A stretch of DNA of 64,000 bases from Asanoa sp040676615 (GCF_040676615.1 NZ_JBFAPI010000004.1:518546-582545), one strand, 5' to 3'; counted from the first letter of the stretch, positions 18,584-27,144 are shown. Made by a program: numbers and translations. The notes: generated by a model not told the origin, from the letters alone.

Positions 18584-19485
18584 CAGCGGCGCTCCGGTGC
18601 GGTCGGGTCGAGGAGGTCGCGCAGCCAGTCGCCGGCGAGGTTGAAGGCGAGCACGGTGAGCACCAGGCAGACGCCGGGCGCGAAGAGCAGCCAGGGCGCG
18701 ATCTGGAAATACTCCTTGCCCTGTTCGATCATCTGGCCCCACGAGGCCGTCGGCACCGGCACGCCGACGCCGAGGAACGACAGCGACGCCTCGATCAGGA
18801 TCGACGACGCGACGCCCAGGGTGGCGTACACGATGATGGTCGGCACCAGGTGCGGGAACAGGTGCTTTCGCATGATCCGCCAGTGCGACAGGCCCATCGT
18901 GCGGGCCGCGACGACGAATTCCCGCTCGCGCAGCGAGAGCACCTGGCTGCGGATGATCCGGGCCAGCGTGGTCCAGTAGATGAGCGCGATGACGATCACG
19001 ACGTTCCGCTCGCTCGGCCCGGTGACCGAGATCAGCGCGATGCAGAAGAGCAGGATCGGGAACGACATCACCACGTCGGTCAGCCGCATGAGGATCGTCT
19101 CGACCCAGCCGCCCAGGTAACCGGCGACCAGCCCGACGATGACGCCGACGATGGTGGCCAGCCCGTTGGCGAGGATGCCGATGACCAGCGAGACGCGGGC
19201 GCCGTAGAGCAGCCGGGCCAGCACGTCGCGGCCGTTGGGGTCGGTGCCGAGCGGGAACCCGTGACCCGGCCCGATGGGCGCGCCGTTGGCGGCCAGCCCC
19301 TCGGGGTAGGTCTGCAGCGGCGGGTGCGGCGCCAGGATCGGCGCCAGGATCGCGGCCAGGGCCAGCAGCACCAGCAGGGTGATCGAGATCAGCGCCGGCA
19401 GGTCGTGGCGCAGGCTGGACAGCGTCCGGCGCAGCCCGGTCGGCGCGGCGACCGGAACGGCCTCGGCCATCGGCGGGGCGGTCAT
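18583..19485 (-). CDS. Peptide-type ABC transporter permease, DppC-like
   Basis: 300 residues from ATG 19485. It has the DppC N-terminal pattern and the external loop motif PLGTDPNGRDVLARLLYGAR. The EAA loop reads EFVVAARTMGLSHWRIMRKH. Six hydrophobic segments. In-frame codons upstream of the ATG are arginine-rich text from the ATPase gene in another frame, so the start is clear; it overlaps the ATPase stop as ATGA. Partner of the DppB-like permease. Confidence 0.93.
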   Translation of the reverse strand: MTAPPMAEAVPVAAPTGLRRTLSSLRHDLPALISITLLVLLALAAILAPILAPHPPLQTYPEGLAANGAPIGPGHGFPLGTDPNGRDVLARLLYGARVSLVIGILANGLATIVGVIVGLVAGYLGGWVETILMRLTDVVMSFPILLFCIALISVTGPSERNVVIVIALIYWTTLARIIRSQVLSLREREFVVAARTMGLSHWRIMRKHLFPHLVPTIIVYATLGVASSILIEASLSFLGVGVPVPTASWGQMIEQGKEYFQIAPWLLFAPGVCLVLTVLAFNLAGDWLRDLLDPTAPERR

Positions 19486-20471
19486 GCCGCACTCCCCTCT
19501 GCGGTCGCTTCGGCGGGAACGGCGTCGGCGTGGTGGCAGGCGGTCCGGTGCCCGGCCGCGTCGGCGACCAGTGCGGGGCGTTCGACGCGGCAGATCTCGG
19601 TGGCCAGCGGGCAGCGGGGTGCGAACGCGCAACCGGTCAGCACGGCGTCAACGGGTGGGGCCTCGCCGCGCACGACCCCGCGGCGGTGCCGCCGGCCGGC
19701 GCCAGGCTCGGGAATCGCTGCCAGCAGCGCCCGGGTGTACGGGTGCTTGGGCCGCGCGAACACCTCGGCGGACGTGCCCAGTTCGACGATCCGGCCCTGG
19801 TACATGATCGCGACGTCGTCGGCGATGAACCGCAGCGTCGACATGTCGTGCGAGATGAACAGGTAGGCCAGCCCGTCGGCCTCCTGGAGGTCCTTGAGGA
19901 GGTTGAGGATCTGCGCGCGGACCGAGACGTCGAGCGCGGAGACGGCCTCGTCGCAGACCAGCACCTGTGGCCCGACCGCGAGCGCACGGGCGATCGACAC
20001 CCGCTGGCGCTGGCCGCCGGAGAGCTGGTGCGGGTAGCGGCCGGTGAACGCCGCCGGCAGCCCGACCCGCTCGAACAGTTCGCGGGTCCGGGACACCTGG
20101 TCGGGCCGGGGCACGCCGGCGGCGGTCAGCGCCTCGCCGACGTTCTCGCCCGCGGTCAGTCGCGGGTTCAGCGAGTCGTAGGGGTCCTGGAAGACCATCT
20201 GCATGTGTGCCCGGAACGTGCGCAGCGCGCCGCCCCGCAGGGTGGTCACCTCGCGGCCGGCGACCTGGACCGAACCGGACGCGGGATCGTGCACCCGCAT
20301 CAGGGCCCGGGCGACGCTGCTCTTGCCGGAGCCGGACTCGCCGGCCAGCCCGAGCGTCCGGCCGGCCTCGATGGCGAAGCTGACCGCGTCGACGGCGGTC
20401 AACTCGACCTTGCGGAAGGCACCTCGGCGGGGGTAGCGGACGGTCAGGTCCTGCACGGTGACGACACTCAT
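19482..20471 (-). CDS. Peptide-type ABC transporter ATPase, DppF-like
   Basis: 329 residues. Walker A GESGSGKSS, Q-loop VFQDPYDSLNP, signature LSGGQRQR, Walker B VLVCDEAVSALD (the usual DEP is DEA) and H-loop ISHDM. The C-terminal oligopeptide-transport extension CAFAPRCPLATEICR carries the conserved cysteines. ATGA overlaps at both ends couple it to the second ATPase and to the DppC permease. Confidence 0.93.
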   Translation of the reverse strand: MSVVTVQDLTVRYPRRGAFRKVELTAVDAVSFAIEAGRTLGLAGESGSGKSSVARALMRVHDPASGSVQVAGREVTTLRGGALRTFRAHMQMVFQDPYDSLNPRLTAGENVGEALTAAGVPRPDQVSRTRELFERVGLPAAFTGRYPHQLSGGQRQRVSIARALAVGPQVLVCDEAVSALDVSVRAQILNLLKDLQEADGLAYLFISHDMSTLRFIADDVAIMYQGRIVELGTSAEVFARPKHPYTRALLAAIPEPGAGRRHRRGVVRGEAPPVDAVLTGCAFAPRCPLATEICRVERPALVADAAGHRTACHHADAVPAEATAEGSAA

Positions 20472-21448
20472 CGGCGCGCCTCCATGGTGAGTGGGAAGTG
20501 ACAGGCGGCGGCGGTGCGCGACCCGGTCGGCCGGGCCACCGGCGCCTCGGTGCGGCACAGGTCCTGGGCGTGCGGGCAGCGATCGGCGAACGCGCACGAG
20601 CCGGTCGGCACGTCGCCGAACGGCGGCGAACCCGGGACCGTCGGCAGCCGGCGCGGCAGCTCGCCGACGAGACGGGGAATCGAATCCAGCAACGCCCGGG
20701 TGTACGGGTGTGCGGGCGCGGCCACGATGTCGTCGGTCGGGCCGGCCTCGACGACCTGGCCGGCGTACATGACCAGGATCCGGTCGCAGAAGCTGGAGAT
20801 GACGCCGAGGTCGTGACTGACCAGGATGGTCGCGGTGTCGTGCTGCTCGGTGAGTTCGTCGAGCAGATCGAGCACCTGGGCCTGGACGGTGACGTCGAGG
20901 GCGGTGGTGGGCTCGTCGGCGATGATCAGTTTCGGGGTGCACGCCGCCGCGATGGCGATGCAGACCCGCTGGCGCATCCCGCCACTGAACGCGTGCGGGT
21001 AGTCGTCGAGGCGGCGCTCGGCGTCGTCGATGCCGACCAGCCGCAGCAGCCGCACCGCTTCCGCGCGGGCGGCCGACTTGCCGAGGCCGCGGTGCCGGCG
21101 CAGGCCCTCGGTGATCTGGGTGCCGACCCGCAGCAGCGGGTTGAGGCTCGACATCGGGTCCTGGAAAACCATGGCGATGTCGGCGCCGCGCCAGGCGGCC
21201 AGGCGGGCGGGGTCGAAACCCAGCACGTCCTGCCCGGCGAACCGGATCTGGCCGCCGACCGCGGCGGTCGGTGGCAGCAGCCGCATCACCGCCTGCGCGG
21301 TGACGGACTTGCCGGAACCGGACTCGCCGACGATGCCGACCCGCTCGCCCGCCGCGACCCGCAGCGAGACCCCGCGGACCGCGGTGGTGCGCGCTCCCTG
21401 CCGGGTGAAGTCGACGGTGAGGTCGTCGACTTCGAGGATGGCTGTCAT
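20468..21448 (-). CDS. Peptide-type ABC transporter ATPase, DppD-like
   Basis: 326 residues from ATG 21448, which has AGGGA 5 bases upstream. Walker A GESGSGKSV, Q-loop VFQDPMSSLNP, signature FSGGMRQR, Walker B LIIADEPTTALD and H-loop VSHDL. The C-terminal extension CAFADRCPHAQDLC matches DppD/OppD. It is separated from the binding-protein gene by 93 bases that form a strong stem-loop. Confidence 0.93.
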   Translation of the reverse strand: MTAILEVDDLTVDFTRQGARTTAVRGVSLRVAAGERVGIVGESGSGKSVTAQAVMRLLPPTAAVGGQIRFAGQDVLGFDPARLAAWRGADIAMVFQDPMSSLNPLLRVGTQITEGLRRHRGLGKSAARAEAVRLLRLVGIDDAERRLDDYPHAFSGGMRQRVCIAIAAACTPKLIIADEPTTALDVTVQAQVLDLLDELTEQHDTATILVSHDLGVISSFCDRILVMYAGQVVEAGPTDDIVAAPAHPYTRALLDSIPRLVGELPRRLPTVPGSPPFGDVPTGSCAFADRCPHAQDLCRTEAPVARPTGSRTAAACHFPLTMEARR

Positions 21449-21487
21449 CGGAATCCCTGTCGTTGGGCGAATAGAGGTGTCGGGGAC

Positions 21488-21527
21488 GATGCGGCCGTGC
21501 CGGGAAGGGGCTCGGCCCGGCCGCATC
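21488..21527 (-). promoter_or_regulatory. Intra-operon stem-loop after the binding-protein gene
   Basis: GATGCGGCCG (21488-21497) and CGGCCGCATC (21518-21527) form a perfect 10-bp stem with further inner pairing. It lies between the substrate-binding-protein stop and the DppD-like start, with no U-tract. Such elements often stabilise the upstream message or partly stop transcription, so that binding protein is made in excess over the ATPases. The effect here is inferred. Confidence 0.55.
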
Positions 21528-21541
21528 GCCGAAGGGGAAGG

Positions 21542-23173
21542 TCAGCGGCTCGCGGTGCCGTTGGTCTTCCAGTAGTTGGTCATGTCCCAACCCCAGATCG
21601 GCTGCGAGTGGTAGCCGCCGACCGTCTTGCCGAACACCTCGGTCTTGGAGCCGTAGTAGAGCGGCACGACCGGGTTGTCGGCGAGCATCTTCTGGGTCGC
21701 CTGGGTGTAGAGCTTGTTGGCCTCGTCCACGGTGGAAGCGGCCAGTGCCTGGTTGACCAGGTTGTCGACGTCCTTGTTGCAGTAGAACGAGTAGTTCTGC
21801 GCACCCGGGACGGCCGAGGCGCAGGACAGCAGCGCCTGGTAGAAGTCACTGCCGTCGGGGTAGTCGGCCACCCAGAAGGTCAGCGTCATCGGCGCCTTGT
21901 TGGGCGTCGCGGCCAGCTCGAAGAACGCGCTCTGCTGGATCGGCTGGGCGTCGACCTTGATGCCGATCTTGCCCAGGTCCTGCTGGAGCTGGGGCAGCAG
22001 CGCGGTCCACGGGTCGGTGTTCCAGGAGTACATCGTGGTCTCGAAGCCGTTGGGGTAGCCGGCCTCGGTCAGCAGCTGCTTGGCCTTGGCGATGTCCTGG
22101 TCGTGCACCAGCTTGTCGGACGTGTAGCCGGTGATGCCCTTGGGCAGGTACTCGTTGGCCACCTCGCCCTGGCCCGCCACGAGCTTGAGCAGGAAGCTGC
22201 GGTCGAAGGCGTAGGAGACGGCCTCCCGCACCTTCGGGTTGTCGAAGGGCTTCATCTGCGTGTTCATCGTGACGTAGTACGTCGACGGCTTGACGATCGT
22301 CTTGGTCTGGGCCTTGAGCGAGGCGTCGTTGCTGACCTGGAGGTAGTCGGCGGCCGGGATCGGGTCGCCCATCAGGTCGATCTGACCCTTCTGCAGCTCC
22401 AGAAGCTGCACGTGCGGGTCGACGCCGAGCTTCTCGACCACCTTGTCCACATAGGGCTTCGGCGAGTCCCAGTACTTCGTGTTGCGGTTGACCACGATCT
22501 CCGCGCCGGGCGTGAAGTGGTCGAGCACGAACGGGCCGGACCCGATCGGCTTGGTCGCCGAGTCCTTCTCGATGATCGACGCGTGCGGCATCGCCAGCAC
22601 GTATTTGAACGCGCTGTTCGGCGCGGTCAACTGGATCTGCACGGTGCTGTCGTCGACCGCGGTGATGCCGGCCAGCGGGGTCGAGGTGTTCTTCGCGTAG
22701 TCGGCCGCGCCCTTGACGCCGGTCCAGAAGCTCGCCACCGGCGACTTGGTGGCCGGGTCGAGGATCCGGTCGAAGGAGTAGACGACGTCGCCCGCGGTCA
22801 CCGGCTTGCCGTCGGTGAACGTCATGCCGGAACGCAGCTTCACCGTGTAGGTGAGGCCGTCCTGGCTGACCGTCGGCATGTCGGCGGCGGCCTGCGCCTC
22901 GATCTCCATGGTGTCGCCGACGTAGTCGTACAGCCGGTCGTACATCATCCGCATGTTGTTCCAGCAGGTGGCGTCGTAGCACACCGCCGGGTCGAAGGTC
23001 TTCGGGTCGCTCTTGTAGGCGACCGTCATCGTCTGGCCGTAGCGGGGCTCGGTGCCCGAACCACTGCCACCCGTGCCGGTCGCGTCGTTGCTGTTGCCGG
23101 CACAGGCGGCGGTGACCGCGAGCGTGCCGGCGAGCAGCACGCCCAGGACAGGCCGGAGGGGTTTGCGTATCAC
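21542..23173 (-). CDS. Peptide-type ABC transporter substrate-binding lipoprotein
   Basis: 543 residues, SBP_bac_5 family. The N terminus is a lipoprotein signal (MIRKPLRP, a hydrophobic core, lipobox AVTAAC), so the mature protein is anchored outside the membrane. Family motifs include DPAVCYDATCWNNMRMMYDRL, LRSGMTFTDGKPVTAGDVVYS and REAVSYAFDRSFLL. It captures the substrate for the DppBCDF-like channel. Two Cys near the start of the mature domain (C65, C70 region) may form a disulfide. GTG 23173 has GGAG 6 bases upstream. Confidence 0.94.
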   Translation of the reverse strand: MIRKPLRPVLGVLLAGTLAVTAACAGNSNDATGTGGSGSGTEPRYGQTMTVAYKSDPKTFDPAVCYDATCWNNMRMMYDRLYDYVGDTMEIEAQAAADMPTVSQDGLTYTVKLRSGMTFTDGKPVTAGDVVYSFDRILDPATKSPVASFWTGVKGAADYAKNTSTPLAGITAVDDSTVQIQLTAPNSAFKYVLAMPHASIIEKDSATKPIGSGPFVLDHFTPGAEIVVNRNTKYWDSPKPYVDKVVEKLGVDPHVQLLELQKGQIDLMGDPIPAADYLQVSNDASLKAQTKTIVKPSTYYVTMNTQMKPFDNPKVREAVSYAFDRSFLLKLVAGQGEVANEYLPKGITGYTSDKLVHDQDIAKAKQLLTEAGYPNGFETTMYSWNTDPWTALLPQLQQDLGKIGIKVDAQPIQQSAFFELAATPNKAPMTLTFWVADYPDGSDFYQALLSCASAVPGAQNYSFYCNKDVDNLVNQALAASTVDEANKLYTQATQKMLADNPVVPLYYGSKTEVFGKTVGGYHSQPIWGWDMTNYWKTNGTASR

Positions 23174-23187
23174 GTGCGCTCCATCTC

Positions 23188-24360
23188 TTATGTGGGACGG
23201 ACGCCCAGGAAGCCGGCCAGGCCGGTGAGTCCCAGGTCGATGTCTTCGGGTCGGGCGGCGAGCGAAAGGCGCAGGCGGGATTCGCCCGCGGCGCCGAAAG
23301 CGATGCCGGGTGCGAGCGCGACGCCCCTGTCGCGCAACAGGTCCAGTGCGAACGTCGCGCTGTCGGTGACCGACGGCACGGCGAGCCACAGGTAGAACGC
23401 GCCGGCCGGGCGGACCGCGTCGAGGCCGAGCGTCGCCGCTCGCTCGACGGCGGTGTCCCGACGTTGCCGGTAGGCCGCGCGCATCCGGTCGACCCCGTCC
23501 TGCGGGCCGGTCAGCGCGGCGATCCCGGCGTGCTGGGTCGGCGTGCTGACGCAGGAGACGGTCGCCTCCTGCACCCGGCCCAGCGCCGCGGCGAGCCGGT
23601 CGGCCCCCGGGCCGCCGGTGACCGCGTAGCCGAGCCGCCAGCCCGTCATCGCATAGCTTTTGGACAGGGAGAACACCGTGACTGCCGGGGTGTCCGGCGC
23701 CGCGACGGTGAACGTGGTGGCCGGCTCGTCGAGCCAGAGCTGGTCGTAGCACTCGTCGGAGACGACGCACAGCCCGTGCCGGTTGGCCCAGGCGCCCAGT
23801 TCGGCGAGCTGCCCGGCGGTCCACTGGTAGCCCACCGGGTTGGCCGGCGAGTTGACCAGGACCGCCCTGGTACGCGGCCCGACCAGCGACGCGAGGTGGT
23901 CGTAGTCGGGCCCGAAGTTGTCCGCCGCGACCAGCCGGTAGCCCCGAGCGGTGGCACCGAGCATCGTGGCGATGGTGGTGAAGTTGGTCCAGCCCGGATC
24001 GGGCACCAGGATCTCGTCGCCCGGCTCCAGCAGCGCCCGGTAGGCCGCGGCCAGTGCGCCGACCCCGCCGGCGGTGACGACTGTGCGCGTCGGGTCGACG
24101 TCTGGCAAAGCGTTGTCCCGGGCGAGTTTCTGTGTGATCGCCTCACGCATCGCCGGCAGGCCGGCGCTGGGCCCGTAACGGGTCTGGCCGTCGCGGGCGG
24201 CCGCGTCGGCCGCGGCCACGACGTGCTCCGGGGTGTCGAAGTCGGGTTCGCCGAACTCGAGGTGCACGGCGTTCGGGTGCGCCCAGGCGGCGTTGGCCAG
24301 CGCCCGGATGCCGGACGCGGGCGTGGCGGTGACCTCGGCCGAGATCCGCGGGCCGGTCAC
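23188..24360 (-). CDS. PLP-dependent aminotransferase, class I/II
   Basis: 390 residues, fold-type I aminotransferase. The Schiff-base lysine is in SLSKSYAMTGWRLGY (K234). Other marks are the NSPANPVGYQW stretch and the cofactor-binding SDECYDQL. It transfers an amino group between an amino acid and a keto acid. The N-terminal HLEFGEPDFDTPEHV resembles aspartate-type enzymes. GTG start overlaps the SDR stop (GTGA). In this operon it would handle an amino acid or amino-keto product released after uptake. Confidence 0.92.
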   Translation of the reverse strand: MTGPRISAEVTATPASGIRALANAAWAHPNAVHLEFGEPDFDTPEHVVAAADAAARDGQTRYGPSAGLPAMREAITQKLARDNALPDVDPTRTVVTAGGVGALAAAYRALLEPGDEILVPDPGWTNFTTIATMLGATARGYRLVAADNFGPDYDHLASLVGPRTRAVLVNSPANPVGYQWTAGQLAELGAWANRHGLCVVSDECYDQLWLDEPATTFTVAAPDTPAVTVFSLSKSYAMTGWRLGYAVTGGPGADRLAAALGRVQEATVSCVSTPTQHAGIAALTGPQDGVDRMRAAYRQRRDTAVERAATLGLDAVRPAGAFYLWLAVPSVTDSATFALDLLRDRGVALAPGIAFGAAGESRLRLSLAARPEDIDLGLTGLAGFLGVRPT

Positions 24361-25130
24361 GTCATGCTCCGCATCAGGCCGCCGTCACAGGACAGCAGGC
24401 TCGCGGTGACGTAGGAGGACGCGGGACCGGCCAGGAAGCCGACGACGGCGGCGAACTCCTCCGGGCGCCCGTAGCGGCCGGCCGGGATCGTCGCGATGCT
24501 GGCCGCCCGGACCTGCTCGGGGTCGGTGCCGGTGCGCTTGGCGGCCGCGGCATCGAGGTGGGCGACCCGGTCGGTGTCGATCCGGCCGGGCACGACACCG
24601 TTGACGGTGACGCCGTCGGCGGCGACCTCCCGTCCGGCCGTCTTGATCCAGGCGGCGAGCGCGGCCCGGCCGCTGTTGGAGTAGGTCAGGTTCGGCAGCG
24701 GTTCGCGTACGCCCGAGGAGAGCACCGCGATGATCCGGCCGTGCCCGCGCTGGCGCATGCCGGGCAGCAGTCGGGTGGCCAGGTCGATCGGGGTGATCGT
24801 CAGTAGCTGCAGCGCGGCTCGCCAGTCGTCGGCGTTGGTCTTGTCGGCGGTGGCGGGCGGCGGGCCGCCGGCGTTGAGAACGCAGACGTCGACGCCACCG
24901 AAGAGCTCCAGCGCCCGCTCGGCGACGGTGGCCGCGGCGGTCGGGTCGGCGGCGTCGGCCGCGACGGTGTGGGTTTTGACGCCGTGCTTTTCGGTCAGCG
25001 CGCGCGCGACCGCGTCGAGCCGCTCGGTGCTGCGCGACCAGAGCAGCAGGTCGGTGCCGTCGGCGGCGAGCCGCTCGGCGATGGCGGCGCCCAGCCCGGC
25101 GCTGGCGCCGCCGACGAGTGCGGTGGTCAT
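24357..25130 (-). CDS. SDR family oxidoreductase with atypical active site
   Basis: 257 residues, Rossmann fold. The cofactor loop is GGASAGLGAAIA and the NAG motif is VLNAGG. The catalytic Ser lies in VLSSG. The usual YxxxK is YSNSG, so the lysine position is glycine. This pattern is seen in the FabG-like subgroup with YSNxxR-type motifs, so it may be an active enzyme with altered chemistry rather than a dead one. It probably acts on a keto/hydroxy-acid intermediate. ATGA overlap with the DapA-like gene. Confidence 0.88.
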   Translation of the reverse strand: MTTALVGGASAGLGAAIAERLAADGTDLLLWSRSTERLDAVARALTEKHGVKTHTVAADAADPTAAATVAERALELFGGVDVCVLNAGGPPPATADKTNADDWRAALQLLTITPIDLATRLLPGMRQRGHGRIIAVLSSGVREPLPNLTYSNSGRAALAAWIKTAGREVAADGVTVNGVVPGRIDTDRVAHLDAAAAKRTGTDPEQVRAASIATIPAGRYGRPEEFAAVVGFLAGPASSYVTASLLSCDGGLMRSMT

Positions 25131-26035
25131 GCCAGCTCCAGAGCGTCGAAGCTCGGCGTGAGGCCGACCCGGGCCAGCACGTCGTCGAGTTCGGCGATGG
25201 TGGCCGGGTCCGGCAGCGGGTTGAGCGCGCGGGTCCGGGCGGTGCTGAGCACGCCACGGCGGCGCAGCACCTCCTTGCGGATGCCCAGGCCGACCTTGAG
25301 CTGGCCCTCGAACACCAGGTAGGGCAGGAACCGGTCGTTGAGCGCGGCGGCCCGGGCCAGGTCGCCGGCCGCGAACGCGACCCGGATGGCCTTGAGGATC
25401 TCCGGGTACGCGAAGCCGGTCATCGTGCCGGCCGCGCCGCGGCGCAGTTCCGAGTAGGCGCTCACGCCGCCCAGCCCGCCGAACACGGTCAGGTCCGGCC
25501 GCTGCGCCAGCAACCGGCCGATCTTCGGCGGGGTGGGCGGGTCTTCGAGCTTGACGACCGTGCTGCCCGCGGCGTCGAGGGCGGCCAGCAGCGCGGAGAC
25601 CGGCATCGTGACACCGGTCGCGGCCGGCTCGTCCTGGACGATGACCGGGACCGGGCTGTCGCCGACGGCCGCGCGGTAGAAGCCGGCGATCTGGTCGGTG
25701 TCCTTGAGCAGCGCGGGTGCGGCCACCATCACGGCGCCGGCACCCTGCTCGACGGCGCGGGCCACGTTGGCCCGGACCACGGCGGCGGCCGGTGCCGAAC
25801 ACCCGACGGCGAACGGTATCCGGCCCTTCGCGGCGGCGGCGATGGTCGACAGCACGGTCTCCCGCTCTGGAGCGGTGAGGTCGGCGACCTCACCCATCAC
25901 GCCGAGGATGGTGATGCCGTCGGCGCCCCAGGCGACGGCCGCGTCGACGATCCGGCGCAGGCTGTCGGGGTCGACCGCGCCGTCGTCGGTGAACGGGGTC
26001 GGGCTGATGTACCAGGTGCCGGTCAGGTCGCTCAT
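25127..26035 (-). CDS. DapA/KDG-aldolase family lyase (dihydrodipicolinate-synthase-like)
   Basis: 302 residues, TIM-barrel class I aldolase family. The Schiff-base lysine is K162 in STVVKLEDPP. The family start TWYISPTPFTDDGAVD is present. The DapA tyrosine (YNVP) is replaced by VQDEPAATG, so it is not a true dihydrodipicolinate synthase. Relatives cleave or dehydrate 2-keto-3-deoxy sugar acids, hydroxyproline derivatives or similar compounds. The substrate is unknown. Its start is 1 base from the hydroxyacid dehydrogenase stop. Confidence 0.9.
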   Translation of the reverse strand: MSDLTGTWYISPTPFTDDGAVDPDSLRRIVDAAVAWGADGITILGVMGEVADLTAPERETVLSTIAAAAKGRIPFAVGCSAPAAAVVRANVARAVEQGAGAVMVAAPALLKDTDQIAGFYRAAVGDSPVPVIVQDEPAATGVTMPVSALLAALDAAGSTVVKLEDPPTPPKIGRLLAQRPDLTVFGGLGGVSAYSELRRGAAGTMTGFAYPEILKAIRVAFAAGDLARAAALNDRFLPYLVFEGQLKVGLGIRKEVLRRRGVLSTARTRALNPLPDPATIAELDDVLARVGLTPSFDALELA

Positions 26036-26036
26036 G

Positions 26037-27068
26037 TCAGTAGCCCAACTCCCGCTGGTAGAGGTTGCGCAGCCCGCGGCCGTCGAGATAGCGCCGCAGG
26101 TTGTCGCAGAACAGGTCGGTGATGGCCGCGTTCTCGGTGTCCACCGTGGACGCCGAGTGCGGCGAGACGAGCACGTTGTCGAGGTCCCACAGCGGCGAGT
26201 CGGCCGGCAGGGGCTCGGTGGCGAAGACGTCCAGGGCGGCGCCGGCCAATGCCTTGGTGCGCAACGCCTCGATCAGCGCGGGCTCGTCGACGAGCGGGCC
26301 GCGGCCGATATTGACGACGATGGCGCCGGGCTTGAGCCGCGCGATCCGGGCCGCCGACAGCAGGCCCGCGGTCTGGTCGGTGAGCGGCGTACACAGCACC
26401 AGCACGTCGGTCCAGCGCAGCAGGTCGTCGAGTTCGTCGGTGGAGTGGATGCTCGCGGCGGCGGGCAGGTCGTAGTCGCGACCCGGGCGGCCGACCGCAA
26501 GCACCCGGGTGCCCAGCGCGGCGAAGCTGGCCACCACCTTGCGGCCGATCCCACCGAGGCCGACCACGGTGACGGTCCGGCCGGCGAGTTGCGCGGTGGT
26601 GTAGCGCTGCCACCGGTGCTCGTTCTGCTGCGCGCGCAGGTGCGGGACGCCCTTGACGAAGTGCAGCGCCCCAAGCACGGCGAACTCGGCCAGCGGCGTC
26701 GCGTGGATGCCGGCGGCGGTGGTGAACGTCAGGTCGGTGCGGTCCAGCCCAGTGCGCTGCACGAATGCGCCGATGCCGGCGCTGGTCGCCTGGATCCAGC
26801 GCAGCCGGGGCGCGCGGACCGGCAGGTCGGCCGGCGCCTGCCAGTCGAAGTCCCAGGCCACGTCGGCGGCGGCCAGCGCCTTCTCCCAGCGGTCCTGCTC
26901 GGCCGGGGTCAACGGGCGCGGCGTGCCGGTGTGGTCGGAGGCGTAGCGCGGCACCGGCACCAGGTCAGGCTCGTAGATGACGTCGAGCGCCGGGTCGACG
27001 GAGGCGATCCGTTGGACCAGGTCAGGTTCGAGGTAGGTGGCGATCAGAACGCCGAGCCGCGCGGACAT
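26037..27068 (-). CDS. D-2-hydroxyacid dehydrogenase (NAD-dependent)
   Basis: 343 residues from ATG 27068. NAD-binding motif VGLGGIGRKVVASFAALG, catalytic Arg in NIGRGPLVDE, Glu in DVFATEPLP and His in SPHSAS make the classic Arg/Glu/His set. It interconverts a 2-hydroxy acid and a 2-keto acid. First gene of the 15-gene operon. The palindromic operator lies 12 bases before its start, and longer in-frame starts would read through it. Confidence 0.9.
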   Translation of the reverse strand: MSARLGVLIATYLEPDLVQRIASVDPALDVIYEPDLVPVPRYASDHTGTPRPLTPAEQDRWEKALAAADVAWDFDWQAPADLPVRAPRLRWIQATSAGIGAFVQRTGLDRTDLTFTTAAGIHATPLAEFAVLGALHFVKGVPHLRAQQNEHRWQRYTTAQLAGRTVTVVGLGGIGRKVVASFAALGTRVLAVGRPGRDYDLPAAASIHSTDELDDLLRWTDVLVLCTPLTDQTAGLLSAARIARLKPGAIVVNIGRGPLVDEPALIEALRTKALAGAALDVFATEPLPADSPLWDLDNVLVSPHSASTVDTENAAITDLFCDNLRRYLDGRGLRNLYQRELGY

Positions 27069-27080
27069 GATCAGGACCGT

Positions 27081-27120
27081 AGTGTCGCCGACCGACTGTC
27101 GACAATCGGTAGGCGACACT
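27081..27120. promoter_or_regulatory. 40-bp near-perfect palindromic operator before the 15-gene operon
   Basis: AGTGTCGCC and GGCGACACT arms, then ACCGA/TCGGT, surround a central TGTCGACA. Only two symmetric position pairs out of 20 are mismatched. It lies 12-52 bases before the first gene's ATG. The core TGTCGACA fits operators of FadR-type GntR proteins, and the operon's last gene encodes one. Long arms could let two dimers bind. The link to that regulator is inferred from position. Confidence 0.7.
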
Positions 27121-27144
27121 TTTCTTGCTTGAAGAGCAAGAAAA
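27120..27144. promoter_or_regulatory. AT-rich perfect hairpin abutting the operator
   Basis: TTTTCTTGCT and AGCAAGAAAA form a perfect 10-bp stem around a 5-base loop, directly next to the 40-bp palindrome. It sits 27-51 bases past the MFS gene stop (minus strand). It may end that transcript or be a second regulator site (TTCTTGCT-N5-AGCAAGAA). Its AT content is unusual for this genome. Confidence 0.55.

Noticed and set aside
20498..23395. 965-codon plus-strand open frame
   Set aside because: Lies opposite the ABC ATPase and binding-protein genes, which have complete motifs; its own translation has none.
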